Shown piece after piece: positions 1 to 8,900 of a stretch of DNA of 55,741 bases. Position 1 is the stretch's first letter, and each line of letters starts with the position of its first letter. The translations under genes were made by a program, and so were the position numbers. The notes beneath the pieces were generated by a model that saw nothing but the letters and a program-made list of their open reading frames with translations, did no database searches and was not told the origin of the DNA. The DNA comes from Azoarcus sp. (GTDB lineage: Bacteria > Pseudomonadota > Gammaproteobacteria > Burkholderiales > Rhodocyclaceae), in the NCBI GenBank assembly GCA_020725025.1, contig DYFV01000032.1, forward strand, positions 1 through 55,741, read 5' to 3'.

Positions 1-2
1 TA

Positions 3-977
3 CGGCTGACTTGGGTGAGCGAGCTCAGAACGTCAATTAATCAGGGGTTCCTTAGCGTGACGAACGAGTCGCTGGGACCAATGGGCAGCACGTTCAACCT
101 TCAGATATCGACGCTCGACAACATCCAAAAGGCAAAGGACCTCATCGCCATATACCGCGATACCATGACATCGGGCCGCAATTCCCTGTTCTCCCGTGAC
201 GCACAAGGCGCCTTTCGGATGGTCGCATACAATACGGGGCTCACCGATCGGGTTTCGAGACAGGGAACGTGGAACACCTTCGGTGCGGTACGCGTATTGC
301 AGAGTAGACTGTCTGCAATTACTCAGGGAGGAACGACGCATATCGGATCGGCAAGTTACTTTCTCGGTCGGGCAAATCCCGCAACCGAAGCCGTGAGAGA
401 GAACCGGTTTACGTTTGGCCACGTGCCAACGGTGCAGCAGCTCTCCGAGTACACCAACGGCCAGATCATTCACGCGCCGGTCGACGTCGTGTTGTCGTGG
501 GGGAGTCACCCAAGCGATCTCGATTCGCATCTCACGGGCCCGACCACTGTGGGCGATACGCGCTTTCACGTCTACTTCGGGGCGCGCGGATCGCTGAACG
601 ACGCGCCAAATGCGCTCTTGTATACGGACTACACGGATCATGGCCGGGGACGAAACAACCTTCCTGAGCAAACCCGGATTGACGTCGCGCAACCGGGCGT
701 ATACCGCTTTTACGTTCACGACTACTCGAATCGCGGGGCAACGAACTCGACGGCGCTCTCCAACTCCGGTGCTACAGTGACGGTACACGCGGCTGGCAGC
801 AGAGGCCTACCCGAGGCTCAGAACCTTGGCCGTGAGGTCGCGCGTGTTGAAGTTCCGACAAACAGGGTCGGTACCGTTTGGCATGCGTTTGAACTCGATA
901 GCCGTACGGGAGTATTGAACCGCGTCGATCAGTTTCGAAACGTCGCGGTTCCCGCCGCCGTTCCGTTCAACAACTGA
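3..977 (+). CDS. YfaP-like domain protein, 5' end outside the window
   Basis: The frame is open to the left edge with no stop, so the gene probably begins upstream; the first start codon visible is GTG at 15, with no SD in view. The last ~170 residues resemble the YfaP/DUF2135 type of secreted beta-sandwich domain: a DVVLSWG strand, then SDLDSHLTGP, then paired Tyr/Phe-rich strands ending YRFYVHDYSN. Such domains occur in extracytoplasmic proteins of unknown function. The N-terminal ~150 residues are not recognisable. No signal peptide is visible, in keeping with truncation by the window edge. The following IS630 remnant begins 26 bases after the stop. Confidence 0.6.
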   Translation, partial: RLTWVSELRTSINQGFLSVTNESLGPMGSTFNLQISTLDNIQKAKDLIAIYRDTMTSGRNSLFSRDAQGAFRMVAYNTGLTDRVSRQGTWNTFGAVRVLQSRLSAITQGGTTHIGSASYFLGRANPATEAVRENRFTFGHVPTVQQLSEYTNGQIIHAPVDVVLSWGSHPSDLDSHLTGPTTVGDTRFHVYFGARGSLNDAPNALLYTDYTDHGRGRNNLPEQTRIDVAQPGVYRFYVHDYSNRGATNSTALSNSGATVTVHAAGSRGLPEAQNLGREVARVEVPTNRVGTVWHAFELDSRTGVLNRVDQFRNVAVPAAVPFNN

Positions 978-1003
978 TCGTATCAATCCGGCAACGCACG
1001 TGA

Positions 1004-1918
1004 GAGCGCCGAGAGACGGCGCTCATCTGGGCCGAGATTGCCAAGGTGCGCGGCGTGTCGATCTCGACAATGATGAAGTGGTCGCGCTGGTTTGCCGGTC
1101 AGGACGAGGCGGCGTTTGTGCCCAAGCGGCGCGGGCGCAAGCATGGCTCCGGCCGCACGCTCACGTTGGCGCAGGAGTTGAAGCTGCGCGAGACGATCCT
1201 TGCCAGTAGTCCCGGCCAGCTGAAGCTGCCGTTTGCGTTGTGGAATTGTCGCGCCGTACAGGACGCGGTGCGCCGGCTCTTCGACATCGAGATGCCAACC
1301 CGCACCGTGGCGAGTACCAACTGCGCTGGGGTTTCACGCCGCAGTGGCCGGCACGCCAGGCGTCCGAGCGCACCAACCGCGAAGGCGGCGAGATCTACTG
1401 GGGCGACGAGACCGCGGTCAAGCAGGGCGGTCACTCGGTGCGCGGCTACGCGCCGGCCGGGCAGACCCCGGTGCTGGCGATGTCCGCGCACTGGACGTTG
1501 ATCTCGATGATCTCGGCCATCACCCAGAAGGGATTGGTGCGCTTCGCCTTCCATGAGGGCGCAATCAACAGCGACCGATTCATCACGTTCCTCGAGGCGC
1601 TCATCGCCGATTCCGGGCGCAAGGGGTTTCTCATTGTCGACAACCTCAAGGTGCGCCACAGCAAGCCGGTCAAGGCCTGGGTGGCCGAACTCGCCGAGAA
1701 GAGCGAGCTCGTCTATCTGCCCTCGTAGTCGCCCGAGGCGAATCCCGATGAGTATCTCAATCGCGACTTCAAGGCGAACCTGCGGCAAGGCCCCGTGGCC
1801 CGAACGGCCGAGCAACTGCTCAAGCTCGCCACTGGCTTCATGCGGCAGCTGCAGGCCGTCGATGGGCGAGTCGTTTCGTACTTCAAGCGCCCGGCCGTCT
1901 CGCATGTCCATATTACCT
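1004..1918 (+). pseudogene. IS630-family transposase, frameshifted with an internal amber codon
   Basis: This is a DDE transposase of the IS630 type. The N-terminal helix-turn-helix part (IWAEIAKVRGVSISTMMKW) reads in frame 2 from about 1004. At 1308-1310 one base appears to be missing (GTGGCGAG where GTGGGCGAG would continue the protein) and the rest reads in frame 1, beginning GEYQLRWGFTPQWP. The catalytic carboxylates are present: WGDET, LIVDNLKV and, after the stop, NPDEYLN. An in-frame TAG at 1726-1728 sits where the family has Tyr in the YSPE motif, consistent with a TAC to TAG change. Past it the frame runs to the natural end HVHIT* at 1918. The N-terminus looks short, and I found no terminal inverted repeats. 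Confidence 0.85.
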
Positions 1919-1953
1919 AGCCGATTGCCGTCTTGTTTAATAATTGCCACTCT

Positions 1954-1988
1954 CCGGATTCCGGCCTGCGGCTCGCATCCGGGCTACG
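1954..1988. repeat. REP-like element, copy 1
   Basis: A 35-bp sequence beginning CCGGATTCCGG and ending GGGCTACG. A copy at 51243-51277 matches at 30 of 35 positions. Its ends form an imperfect palindrome, as in bacterial REP/Y-REP sequences. It lies between the IS630 remnant and the 3' end of ltaE, outside coding sequence. Confidence 0.55.
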
Positions 1989-2022
1989 TGACGGCGCAGC
2001 GCGCTAACGACGCAGGCTGCAA

Positions 2023-3048
2023 TTACGAGGTCAGCTCCCTCACATCCGCCAGCAGCCCATCCACGCTCTCCGGCTCGGTATCCCACGCGCACATGAAGCG
2101 CGCCCCGCCGGCCCCGATGAAGGTGTAGAACCTCCAGCCGCGCGCGCGAAGGCCCGCGACCACCTTCTCGGGCAGGTGGGCGAAGACGCCGTTCGCCTCC
2201 ACCGGGAAGAGCAGCTTCGCGCCGGGAATTGTCGCGAGCCCCGCCGCCAGGCGCTGCGCCATGGCGTTGGCGTGGCGGGCGTGACGGAGCCAGGCGTCGC
2301 CTTCCAGGATGCCCAGCCAGGGTGCGGAGAGGAAGCGCATCTTGGAGGCGAGCTGGCCCGCCTGCTTGCAGCGCCACGCGAAGTCCTCGGAGAGCCGGCG
2401 GTCGAAGAACACCACCGCCTCGCCCACCGGCAGGCCCATCTTGGTCCCGCCGAAGCACAGCACGTCCACGCCGGCGCGCCAGGTGATGTCGGCGGGCGCC
2501 ACATCCAGCGCGGCCACCGCGTTGGCGAAGCGGGCGCCGTCCATGTGCACCCGCAGCCCGTTGCCGTGGGCGAGATCGGCGATGGCGGCGATCTCGTCCG
2601 GGCGGTACAGCGTGCCGACCTCGGTCGCCTGGGTGAGGGTCACCACCCGCGGCTTGGGGTAGTGGATGTCGCTGCGCCGGGTCATCACCTCGCGCACCGC
2701 CTCGGGGGTGAGCTTGCCGCCCTCGCCCCGCGCGGGCAGGAGCTTGGAGCCGTTGGAGAAGAACTCCGGCCCGCCGCATTCGTCGGTCTCCACGTGGGCG
2801 AGCTCGTGGCAGATCACGCTGTGGTAGCTCTGGCACAGGGAGGCAAGCGCCAGCGAGTTGGCCGCGGTGCCGTTGAAGACGAAGTACACGTCGCACTCGG
2901 TGGCGAAGAGCTCGCGCAGGCGATCGGACACGCGGCGCGTCCACTCGTCGTCGCCGTAGGCGGGCGCGTGGCCCTCGTTGGCCGCCAGGAAGGCGCGCAG
3001 CGCCTCCGGGCAGATGCCGGCGTAGTTGTCGCTGGCGAAATGCTGCAT
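2023..3048 (-). CDS. ltaE: Low-specificity L-threonine aldolase
   Basis: A 341-residue PLP enzyme of fold type I (beta-eliminating lyase/threonine aldolase family). It should cleave L-threonine or L-allo-threonine to glycine and acetaldehyde in the cytoplasm. The N-terminus carries FASDNYAG, where family members have a similar phosphate-binding stretch. HMDGARFANA holds the PLP-binding Asp, and K203 in FGGTKMG is the expected Schiff-base lysine. The start is the ATG at 3048 because AAGGGGAT lies just upstream; a longer frame to 3132 lacks this support. It is the last gene of the leftward sdaA-sstT-ltaE unit, so the three together handle serine and threonine uptake and breakdown. A 9-bp hairpin in the 105-base gap to sstT may tune its expression. 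Confidence 0.9.
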   Translation of the reverse strand: MQHFASDNYAGICPEALRAFLAANEGHAPAYGDDEWTRRVSDRLRELFATECDVYFVFNGTAANSLALASLCQSYHSVICHELAHVETDECGGPEFFSNGSKLLPARGEGGKLTPEAVREVMTRRSDIHYPKPRVVTLTQATEVGTLYRPDEIAAIADLAHGNGLRVHMDGARFANAVAALDVAPADITWRAGVDVLCFGGTKMGLPVGEAVVFFDRRLSEDFAWRCKQAGQLASKMRFLSAPWLGILEGDAWLRHARHANAMAQRLAAGLATIPGAKLLFPVEANGVFAHLPEKVVAGLRARGWRFYTFIGAGGARFMCAWDTEPESVDGLLADVRELTS

Positions 3049-3069
3049 CTGGATCCCCTTTTCTTCTTG

Positions 3070-3093
3070 CCGGGCGGGCGGAGCCCCGCCCGG
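3070..3093 (-). terminator. Strong hairpin between sstT and ltaE
   Basis: CCGGGCGGG (3070-3078) and CCCGCCCGG (3085-3093) form a perfect 9-bp GC stem with a 6-base loop, a few bases before the ltaE SD. On the transcribed strand it is followed by an A/G-rich run rather than U, so a full intrinsic terminator is unlikely. It may be an mRNA-stability or partial attenuation element. Confidence 0.45.
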
Positions 3094-3153
3094 AATCCTG
3101 CCACAAAGGCGATGGGCCGCGGTGCGACCCACCCCGGGCGCCGCCCTCCCCGA

Positions 3154-4389
3154 TCAGACCGTTTCCGGCTTCAGCGCCATGTCCGCCTCCGGGCAGGCCG
3201 CCGCGGTGAACAACACGTCGGTGGAGGAGTTGAGCGCCGTCTCGGCCGAATCCTGCACCACGCTGATGACGAAGCCGATCGCCACCACCTGCATCGCCAC
3301 GTCGGTGGAGATGCCGAACAGCGCGCAAGCCATCGGGATCAGCAGCAGCGAGCCACCCGCCACGCCCGACACGCCGCACGCGGCGAGGGAGGCCACCACG
3401 CACAGCAGGAGCGCCGTCGGCATGTCGACCGCGATACCCAGGGTGTGGGCCGCGGCGAGCGTCATCACGGTGATGGTGATGGCGGCACCGGCCATGTTGA
3501 TGGTGGCGCCCAGCGGGATCGAGATCGAATAGGTGTCCTCGTGGAGATTCAGCCGCTTGCACAGCTCCATGTTGATCGGGATGTTGGCGGCGGAGCTGCG
3601 GGTGAAGAAGGCGGTGACCGCGCTCTCGCGCAGGCAGGTGAAGACCAGCGGATAGGGATTGCGCCGCGTCTTCCAGAACACGATCGCCGGGTTCGTCACC
3701 AGCGCCACGAAGGCCATGCAGCCCACGATCACCGCCAGGAGACGGACATAGTCGAGCAGCGCGTCGAGCCCGGAGTCGGCGAAGGTGCTCGCCACCAGCC
3801 CGAAGATGCCCAGCGGGGCGAAGCGGATCACGAGGCGCACGATCTGCGACACCGCGTCCGAGACGTCGGTGAGCATGATGCGGGTAGCCTGGCTCGCGTG
3901 GCGCAGCGCCACGCCCAGCGCCACGCCCCACGCCAGGATGCCGATGAAGTTCGCCTCCATCAGCGCCTTGACCGGGTTCGAGACGGCCGACAGCAGCAGG
4001 TTCTTGAGCACACCGACGATGCCGCCGGGCGGCGTGCCCGCGGCCTGGGGCGCGTCGAGCACCAGCGTGGTCGGGAATGCGAAGCTCGCCAGGACCGCGA
4101 CCGCCGCCGCGGTGAGCGTTCCCAGCAGGTAGAGCAGCAGCACCGGTCGGATGTGGGTGGGCTGGCCGCGCTTGTGGCTCGCGATCGAGGCCGCCACGAG
4201 CAGGAACACCAGCACCGGGGCGACCGCCTTCAGTGCGGAAATGAACACGTCGCCCAACAGCGCCACCGAGCGTGCGGCCTCCGGGGCGAGCGCGGCGAGC
4301 GCGATGCCGCAGGCCATGCCGACGGCGATCTGGGCGATGAGGCTCGTGCGGAACACGAACCGGGATACGGGGCTTGCTGCGGTGGTCAT
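3154..4389 (-). CDS. sstT: Serine/threonine:Na+ symporter SstT
   Basis: A 411-residue DAACS-family inner-membrane transporter, close to the usual length, with about eight hydrophobic segments. Family signatures are visible: [14 protein letters not shown] (serine-rich HP1 region), [14 protein letters not shown] (the NMxG/A Na+ and substrate site in TM7) and [15 protein letters not shown] (HP2/TM8). It imports serine and threonine with sodium. The ATG at 4389 has an AAAGGAGA site directly upstream. It lies 46 bases after sdaA and 105 bases before ltaE on the same strand, which fits uptake coupled to deamination and aldol cleavage. Confidence 0.93.
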   Translation of the reverse strand: MTTAASPVSRFVFRTSLIAQIAVGMACGIALAALAPEAARSVALLGDVFISALKAVAPVLVFLLVAASIASHKRGQPTHIRPVLLLYLLGTLTAAAVAVLASFAFPTTLVLDAPQAAGTPPGGIVGVLKNLLLSAVSNPVKALMEANFIGILAWGVALGVALRHASQATRIMLTDVSDAVSQIVRLVIRFAPLGIFGLVASTFADSGLDALLDYVRLLAVIVGCMAFVALVTNPAIVFWKTRRNPYPLVFTCLRESAVTAFFTRSSAANIPINMELCKRLNLHEDTYSISIPLGATINMAGAAITITVMTLAAAHTLGIAVDMPTALLLCVVASLAACGVSGVAGGSLLLIPMACALFGISTDVAMQVVAIGFVISVVQDSAETALNSSTDVLFTAAACPEADMALKPETV

Positions 4390-4435
4390 TCTGTCTCCTT
4401 TCGTTTCTTGTATGGTCGCTGCGACGGGCCGGCCC

Positions 4436-5815
4436 TCAGCATTCGGTGAAGGCCACGGCCAGACCGCCGCGCGAGGTTTCCTTGTACTTGTCGAGCATGT
4501 CGCGGCCGGTGTCGCGCATGGTGCGGATCGCCTGGTCGAGGGACACGGCGTGGGAGCCGTCGCCGCGCAGGGCCAGCTGGGCGGCGTTGATCGCCTTGAG
4601 GGCCGCCATGGCGTTGCGCTCGATGCAGGGCACCTGCACCAGGCCGCCGACCGGATCGCAGGTGAGGCCGAGGTTGTGCTCGAGACCGATCTCGGCGGCG
4701 TTCTCCACCTGCTCGGGGGTCCCGCCCATGACCTGGGCGAGGCCCGCCGCCGCCATCGCGCAGGCCGAGCCGACCTCGCCCTGGCATCCGACCTCGGCGC
4801 CCGAGATGGAGGCGTTCTTCTTGCACAGGATGCCGATCGCCGCCGCCGTGAGCAGGAAGTCGCCCACGTCGCGTTCGCAGCTCCCCGGCTGGAATTCCAT
4901 GTAGTAATGCAGCACCGCGGGGATGACGCCCGCCGCGCCGTTGGTGGGCGCGGTGACCACGCGCCCGCCGCCGGCGTTCTCCTCGTTGACCGCCAGCGCG
5001 TAGAGATTCACCCAGTCCAGCGCGGCCAGGGTGTCGCTGATGAGGTTGCGCCCCGCCTCACTCGCGAGGAGCTTGCGGTGCAGGGCCGGGGCGCGGCGGC
5101 GGACCTCCAGTCCACCGGGCAGCACGCCTTCCTGCGCGATGCCGCGCGACACGCAGGCGCGCATGGCCTGCCAGATGCGCGCCAGCGCCGCGCGCGTCTC
5201 GTCCTCGCTGCGCCAGGCGCGCTCGTTCTCGAGCATCACGTCGCACACGCGCAGCGACCGCGCCCGGCAGATGGCGAGCAGTTCCGCAGCCGTGGCGAAC
5301 GCGTGGCGCAATGGCACCTCGGCCGTGCCGGCGGCGCCGGCCCCGGCCTGCGCCTCGTCGATCACGAAGCCGCCGCCCACCGAGTAGTAGGTGTTCTCGC
5401 TCACCACCCCGCCGGCCCCGTAAGCGGTGAGGCGCATCGCGTTGGGATGGTAGGGCAGGCCGAGGGGCATCAGCCGCAGGTCCTCGTCCCAGAAGAAAGG
5501 CACGGCCACCTTGCCGGCGAGCTGCAGGCGCTTTGCGCGGCGCACCTCCGCCACCGCGGTCGCGATGAAGTCGGGATCGACCTCGTCCGGACGCTCGCCC
5601 ATGAGCCCGACCACCACCGCCCGGTCGGTGCCATGGCCGATGCCGGTGGCCGACAGCGAGCCGTAGAGCTTGACCTCGACCCGGTTCACGGCGGCCAGCA
5701 GCTGGCGCTCCCCGAGGTCGGCCACGAAGTCGTGGGCCGCCCGCATCGGTCCCACGGTGTGCGAGCTCGACGGACCGACGCCGATCTTGAACAGGTCGAG
5801 GACGCTGATGGACAT
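4436..5815 (-). CDS. sdaA: L-serine ammonia-lyase (iron-sulfur type)
   Basis: A 459-residue single-chain [4Fe-4S] L-serine dehydratase, the normal length, converting L-serine to pyruvate and ammonia. The N-terminus carries [16 protein letters not shown], the hallmark of the beta domain. The alpha domain has [14 protein letters not shown], the Cys-rich [22 protein letters not shown] split by conserved Gly, and [14 protein letters not shown]; Cys residues in these stretches are the candidate cluster ligands. The AGGAGACA SD before the ATG at 5815 supports the start. It is the first gene of the leftward operon with sstT and ltaE, opposite a LysR gene whose product is the natural candidate regulator. 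A plausible sigma70 promoter lies at 5890-5918. Confidence 0.95.
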   Translation of the reverse strand: MSISVLDLFKIGVGPSSSHTVGPMRAAHDFVADLGERQLLAAVNRVEVKLYGSLSATGIGHGTDRAVVVGLMGERPDEVDPDFIATAVAEVRRAKRLQLAGKVAVPFFWDEDLRLMPLGLPYHPNAMRLTAYGAGGVVSENTYYSVGGGFVIDEAQAGAGAAGTAEVPLRHAFATAAELLAICRARSLRVCDVMLENERAWRSEDETRAALARIWQAMRACVSRGIAQEGVLPGGLEVRRRAPALHRKLLASEAGRNLISDTLAALDWVNLYALAVNEENAGGGRVVTAPTNGAAGVIPAVLHYYMEFQPGSCERDVGDFLLTAAAIGILCKKNASISGAEVGCQGEVGSACAMAAAGLAQVMGGTPEQVENAAEIGLEHNLGLTCDPVGGLVQVPCIERNAMAALKAINAAQLALRGDGSHAVSLDQAIRTMRDTGRDMLDKYKETSRGGLAVAFTEC

Positions 5816-5840
5816 TGGGGTTGTCTCCTGTTGGTTTGCG

Positions 5841-5872
5841 CCGGATTCAATATCGCTAATGCGAAAATCCGG
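5841..5872. promoter_or_regulatory. Nested inverted repeat in the sdaA leader
   Basis: CCGGATT (5841-5847) pairs with AATCCGG (5866-5872). Inside them TCGC-TAAT-GCGA (5853-5864) forms a second dyad, and CTAAT is contained in it. It lies between the predicted sdaA transcription start (about 5883) and the SD. It could be an operator or a leader stem; the spacer arms are unequal (5 and 1 bases). Confidence 0.4.
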
Positions 5873-5889
5873 TTCGTGTGTGGAGGGGC

Positions 5890-5918
5890 ATTCTGTTTGG
5901 GATGCCCAGGCAACTCAA
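5890..5918 (-). promoter_or_regulatory. Predicted sigma70 promoter for sdaA
   Basis: Read on the minus strand, TTGAGT (5918-5913) and CAGAAT (5895-5890) are separated by 17 bases; each matches consensus at four of six positions. This would place transcription start near 5883, giving a ~67-base leader. Confidence 0.4.
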
Positions 5919-5936
5919 TCGATGGTTTTTCGTCCC

Positions 5937-5957
5937 TGGTTTACTAGAACTAAACCA
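5937..5957. promoter_or_regulatory. Probable LysR operator overlapping the regulator's start codon
   Basis: TGGTTTA-N7-TAAACCA is a perfect 7-7-7 inverted repeat that also satisfies the T-N11-A rule for LysR-type boxes. Its centre (5947) is about 64 bases upstream of the predicted sdaA start, the usual place for a LysR recognition site. Its last base is the A of the regulator's ATG, which suggests autorepression. Confidence 0.6.
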
Positions 5958-6883
5958 TGAGCAGCGCAGCCCCCACCCAGGTCCATGCCCGGCTGAGAGT
6001 GTTCCTCGCCGCGGCCCGTCATCTATCCTTCACCCGCGCGGGCGAGGAACTGCACATCACCACGGGTGCGGTGAGCCAGCAGATCAAGCTGCTCGAGGAG
6101 TGGCTGGGATTCCGCCTGTTCCGGCGGCTGCCGCGGCGGATCGAGCTCACCGACGAGGGACGGCGCCTGCTCGCGGCCGTCGATCCGGCCTTCGACGCGG
6201 TGGACCTGGCGATCGGCCGCCTGCGCGGTGGCGCGCTCAGCGGGGTGGTGAGGCTGCGCGCCCTGCCCTCCTTCCTCGCCACCTGGCTCGTCCCGCGCCT
6301 ACCGAAGCTCAAGCGGCGCTATCCGGCCATCGAGCTCCAGGTGGAGGCCGAGGACAGCAACCGCTCCTTGCGTGACGGCGACTTCGATCTGGCCATCGAC
6401 CTGAACGACGGCATTTACCCCGGCTTCCAGAGCACGGAGCTGATCGAGGAGGAGATCTTTCCGGTGTGCTCGCCGGCGCTGATGCGCGACCGTCCTCCGC
6501 TCGTGGCGCCGGAGGATCTCGCGCACTACCCGCTGCTGCACGACATGACGGCCTGGCGCGGCAGTCCGCCCTACGCGGAATGGGAGCGATACCTGAGGGC
6601 GGTCGGCGCAGCCCACGTCGACGTTCGCCGCGGCTACATGTTCAACCGCAACTACATCACCATCCAGTGCGCGATCGCCGGGATGGGCGTGGCCATCGCC
6701 CGGCGCACCCTCACCACCGACGAGCTGGTGAGCGGGCTGCTGGTCGCGCCGTTCGTCCAGACGGTGCGCACCGGCAAGCGCTACTGCCTCGTATACTCCG
6801 CCGGCGCCCTGGACGATAGGCGGGTCGCAAGCGTCCACGACTGGATCGTCGAGCAGGCGCGCGGCGGGGACACGCAGGAATGA
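5957..6883 (+). CDS. LysR-family regulator, GcvA-like
   Basis: A 308-residue LysR-type transcription factor. Residues ~14-73 form the winged HTH (FLAAARHLSFTRAGEELHIT followed by GAVSQQIKLLEEWLG), very like the GcvA/AmpR branch, and the rest is a periplasmic-binding-type effector domain. It is divergent from sdaA-sstT-ltaE and so probably controls serine/threonine use. The chosen ATG at 5957 gives the family's normal N-terminal length, but no SD precedes it; the palindrome 5937-5957 occupies that position, so translation may be leaderless or weak. GcvA proper controls glycine cleavage; the ligand here is unknown. Confidence 0.88.
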   Translation: MSSAAPTQVHARLRVFLAAARHLSFTRAGEELHITTGAVSQQIKLLEEWLGFRLFRRLPRRIELTDEGRRLLAAVDPAFDAVDLAIGRLRGGALSGVVRLRALPSFLATWLVPRLPKLKRRYPAIELQVEAEDSNRSLRDGDFDLAIDLNDGIYPGFQSTELIEEEIFPVCSPALMRDRPPLVAPEDLAHYPLLHDMTAWRGSPPYAEWERYLRAVGAAHVDVRRGYMFNRNYITIQCAIAGMGVAIARRTLTTDELVSGLLVAPFVQTVRTGKRYCLVYSAGALDDRRVASVHDWIVEQARGGDTQE

Positions 6884-6967
6884 CTCGGGCGCAGGGCATA
6901 TCCCTCGGGCACGCCATCGACCCGATCGCCTTGTCCTGGGCCGTGCCCCGGGAGGCCTCGTCGGGGA

Positions 6968-7921
6968 TCAGCCGCGCCCGGTGCCCGCTGCCGTAGCCAC
7001 GCGCCGCTCGTCGCCCCCGTCGGCGAGATCCGGCGACACCTCCTCCAGCCCCCACAGGCTCGACACCACCTCGCGCAGCGCACGCACCACCGGGTCGTTG
7101 GCGCGCTTCCGGGGCCAGGCGAAGTGCAGCGGCAGCGGCGGGAGCGCCAGGGGCAGCGCGTAGAGCTGGCCGGCGTTCTCCGGGCGGTCGATGTGCTCGC
7201 GCCGGACGATACCCACCCCGACCCCCATCCGGATCATCGCCCACAGGGCATCCTCCTGCTCCGACATCACCGCCTTCGCCGGCGTGCAACCATGGTCCTC
7301 GAACATCGCCAGGATGCTTTGGTAGTAGGCGCATTCGGGCGAGGTGTAGACCCACGGCAGCTCGGCGAGCGCGGCGATGTCGCCGGCACCGGTCCGGCCG
7401 CGCAGGCTCTCGGGCACCGCCACCGCGAGGTCCTCGTCCCGCAGGTAGCAGGATTCGAGCAGCGGGTCGTCACACTCGCCGCTCAGGAAGGCGACGTCCA
7501 GCCGGCCCACGCGCAGCGCGGGGATGTTGGAACCGGTGCGGCCCGAGTGGTATTCGATCTCGAGGCGCGGATGCTCGGCCGCGAGCCGCGCCTGCAGCTC
7601 GGGCAGGCGCAGGAACTCGGCGTCCGTGTTGAGCCCGATGCGCACCGTGCCCATCAGCTCGTCCTTCATGCCGCGCGCCGTCTGCAGGAAGTCCTGTGCC
7701 GCAGCGAGCGCATGCTGGGCGCGCTCGAGCAACTGCTCGCCCGCCGGCGTGAGCTGCATGCCGCGCGGCGTGCGATCGAAGAGCTCGAGGCCGATCTCTT
7801 CCTCAAGCGCCTTGATGTGGGCGCTGATGGCCGGCTGGCTGGTGAAGAGGCGCTCGGCCGCGCGGGTGAGATGGCGCTCCTCGGCCACGGTGACGAAGGT
7901 CCTCAGGTGGTAGAGATCCAC
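6968..7921 (-). CDS. LysR-family regulator
   Basis: A 317-residue LysR-type regulator with a typical N-terminal HTH (DLYHLRTFVTVAEERHLTRA then SQPAISAHIKALEEEIG). The effector-binding domain ends near residue 300, followed by a Gly/Ala-rich tail. The start is GTG at 7921 with GGGGAG seven bases upstream; the frame is open further to 8182 but the extra sequence is not LysR-like. It diverges from the DUF1127 gene at 8081, a possible target, and converges on the GcvA-like gene. The inducer is not deducible. Confidence 0.88.
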   Translation of the reverse strand: MDLYHLRTFVTVAEERHLTRAAERLFTSQPAISAHIKALEEEIGLELFDRTPRGMQLTPAGEQLLERAQHALAAAQDFLQTARGMKDELMGTVRIGLNTDAEFLRLPELQARLAAEHPRLEIEYHSGRTGSNIPALRVGRLDVAFLSGECDDPLLESCYLRDEDLAVAVPESLRGRTGAGDIAALAELPWVYTSPECAYYQSILAMFEDHGCTPAKAVMSEQEDALWAMIRMGVGVGIVRREHIDRPENAGQLYALPLALPPLPLHFAWPRKRANDPVVRALREVVSSLWGLEEVSPDLADGGDERRVATAAGTGRG

Positions 7922-8080
7922 GGCTCGCTCCCCGGTCGGTGTGCTGTCGGTGTCAAGTAAAGCGCAATTGCGCCGGCTGCGCCATCGCGATTCCTGAACC
8001 CTGCGATCCCGAAAAACGATTGGATCGCGAGCGGCCGAAGGAAGAAGCTCGAGCCCTGACCAAGCAAGAGGAGAAGCGCG

Positions 8081-8308
8081 ATGTCCCCCTTCACCGCCCT
8101 GCTGCGCCGACCGGCCGCCCTCCATTCGCCCCGGCGCCGTCGCATCGCCGACCTGCTCCGCAGCCTCGCCACCCGCCTGCACGCCTGGCGCTCGCGATGG
8201 CGTGCCCGCAACGAGCTGCGCGAGCTGGACGATGCGGTCCTGCGGGACATCGGACTGTCCCGCTCTCAGGCGAGCTTCGACGCCGACCGGCCCTTCTGGC
8301 GCGAGTGA
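8081..8308 (+). CDS. DUF1127 (YjiS-like) small protein
   Basis: A 75-residue, Arg-rich protein. The C-terminal half has the DUF1127 pattern NELRELDDAVLRDIGLSRSQ. Members are small cytoplasmic proteins linked in several bacteria to phosphate/carbon stress and RNA turnover. AGAGGAGAAG precedes the ATG at good spacing. It is divergent from the LysR gene at 7921. Confidence 0.8.
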   Translation: MSPFTALLRRPAALHSPRRRRIADLLRSLATRLHAWRSRWRARNELRELDDAVLRDIGLSRSQASFDADRPFWRE

Positions 8309-8390
8309 GCGGGAGCCCGGACGCGGCGGGACGCGCCCGGCGGGTCAGAAGGTGTGAATCAATCTGCTGCGACGGTTTCTTCACACCTTC

Positions 8391-8642
8391 TCAGGTCTTC
8401 CTGAAGAAGCCGAACTTCCCGAGGATGAAGATGAGCAGCGCCGCGCCGCCGAGCGCGACCAGGAAGCGCAGGATCCCGGTAGGCGCCAGCCCGAACAGCC
8501 CGGCAATCCAGAAGCCCAGCATGGAGCCGATCACGCCGATCAGGACGTTGGCGAGGATGCCCATCTGGGCGTTGGTCTTCATGAGGATGCTCGCGAGCCA
8601 GCCGACGAGCCCGCCCAGGATCAAGCTGATGATGAAGCCCAT
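8391..8642 (-). CDS. GlsB/YeaQ/YmgE-family membrane protein
   Basis: An 83-residue, Gly-rich hydrophobic protein with three predicted membrane segments, starting MGFIISLILGGLVGWLASILM, the signature of the transglycosylase-associated protein family. Homologues are often general-stress induced; the enzymatic link in the name is historical. The start at 8642 was chosen over an upstream ATG (8729) because AAGGGGGG lies just before it and the family begins here. Confidence 0.88.
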   Translation of the reverse strand: MGFIISLILGGLVGWLASILMKTNAQMGILANVLIGVIGSMLGFWIAGLFGLAPTGILRFLVALGGAALLIFILGKFGFFRKT

Positions 8643-8900
8643 GTCCGTACCCCCTTGCCTCGACGTTGCCGCCCGTCTTGCATCTCGCGGTGCGCTGGGC
8701 GGTGAGCGCGTCGCCTTTCCGATCTGCATCGGTGCTCTTTGATGACCGTAACCGCCGTTCGTTCATCGGCGTCATGCCGGCAGCAATTCGGGCGCCTGCT
8801 CGAGCCGCCGCTCGGCTATAACGGAGTCAGGCAGCCGGGCGGGCCTACGCCGATCCGAGGCCCTCCGGCACGCCCCCCCGATCCGTTCATGGAGCAACCC

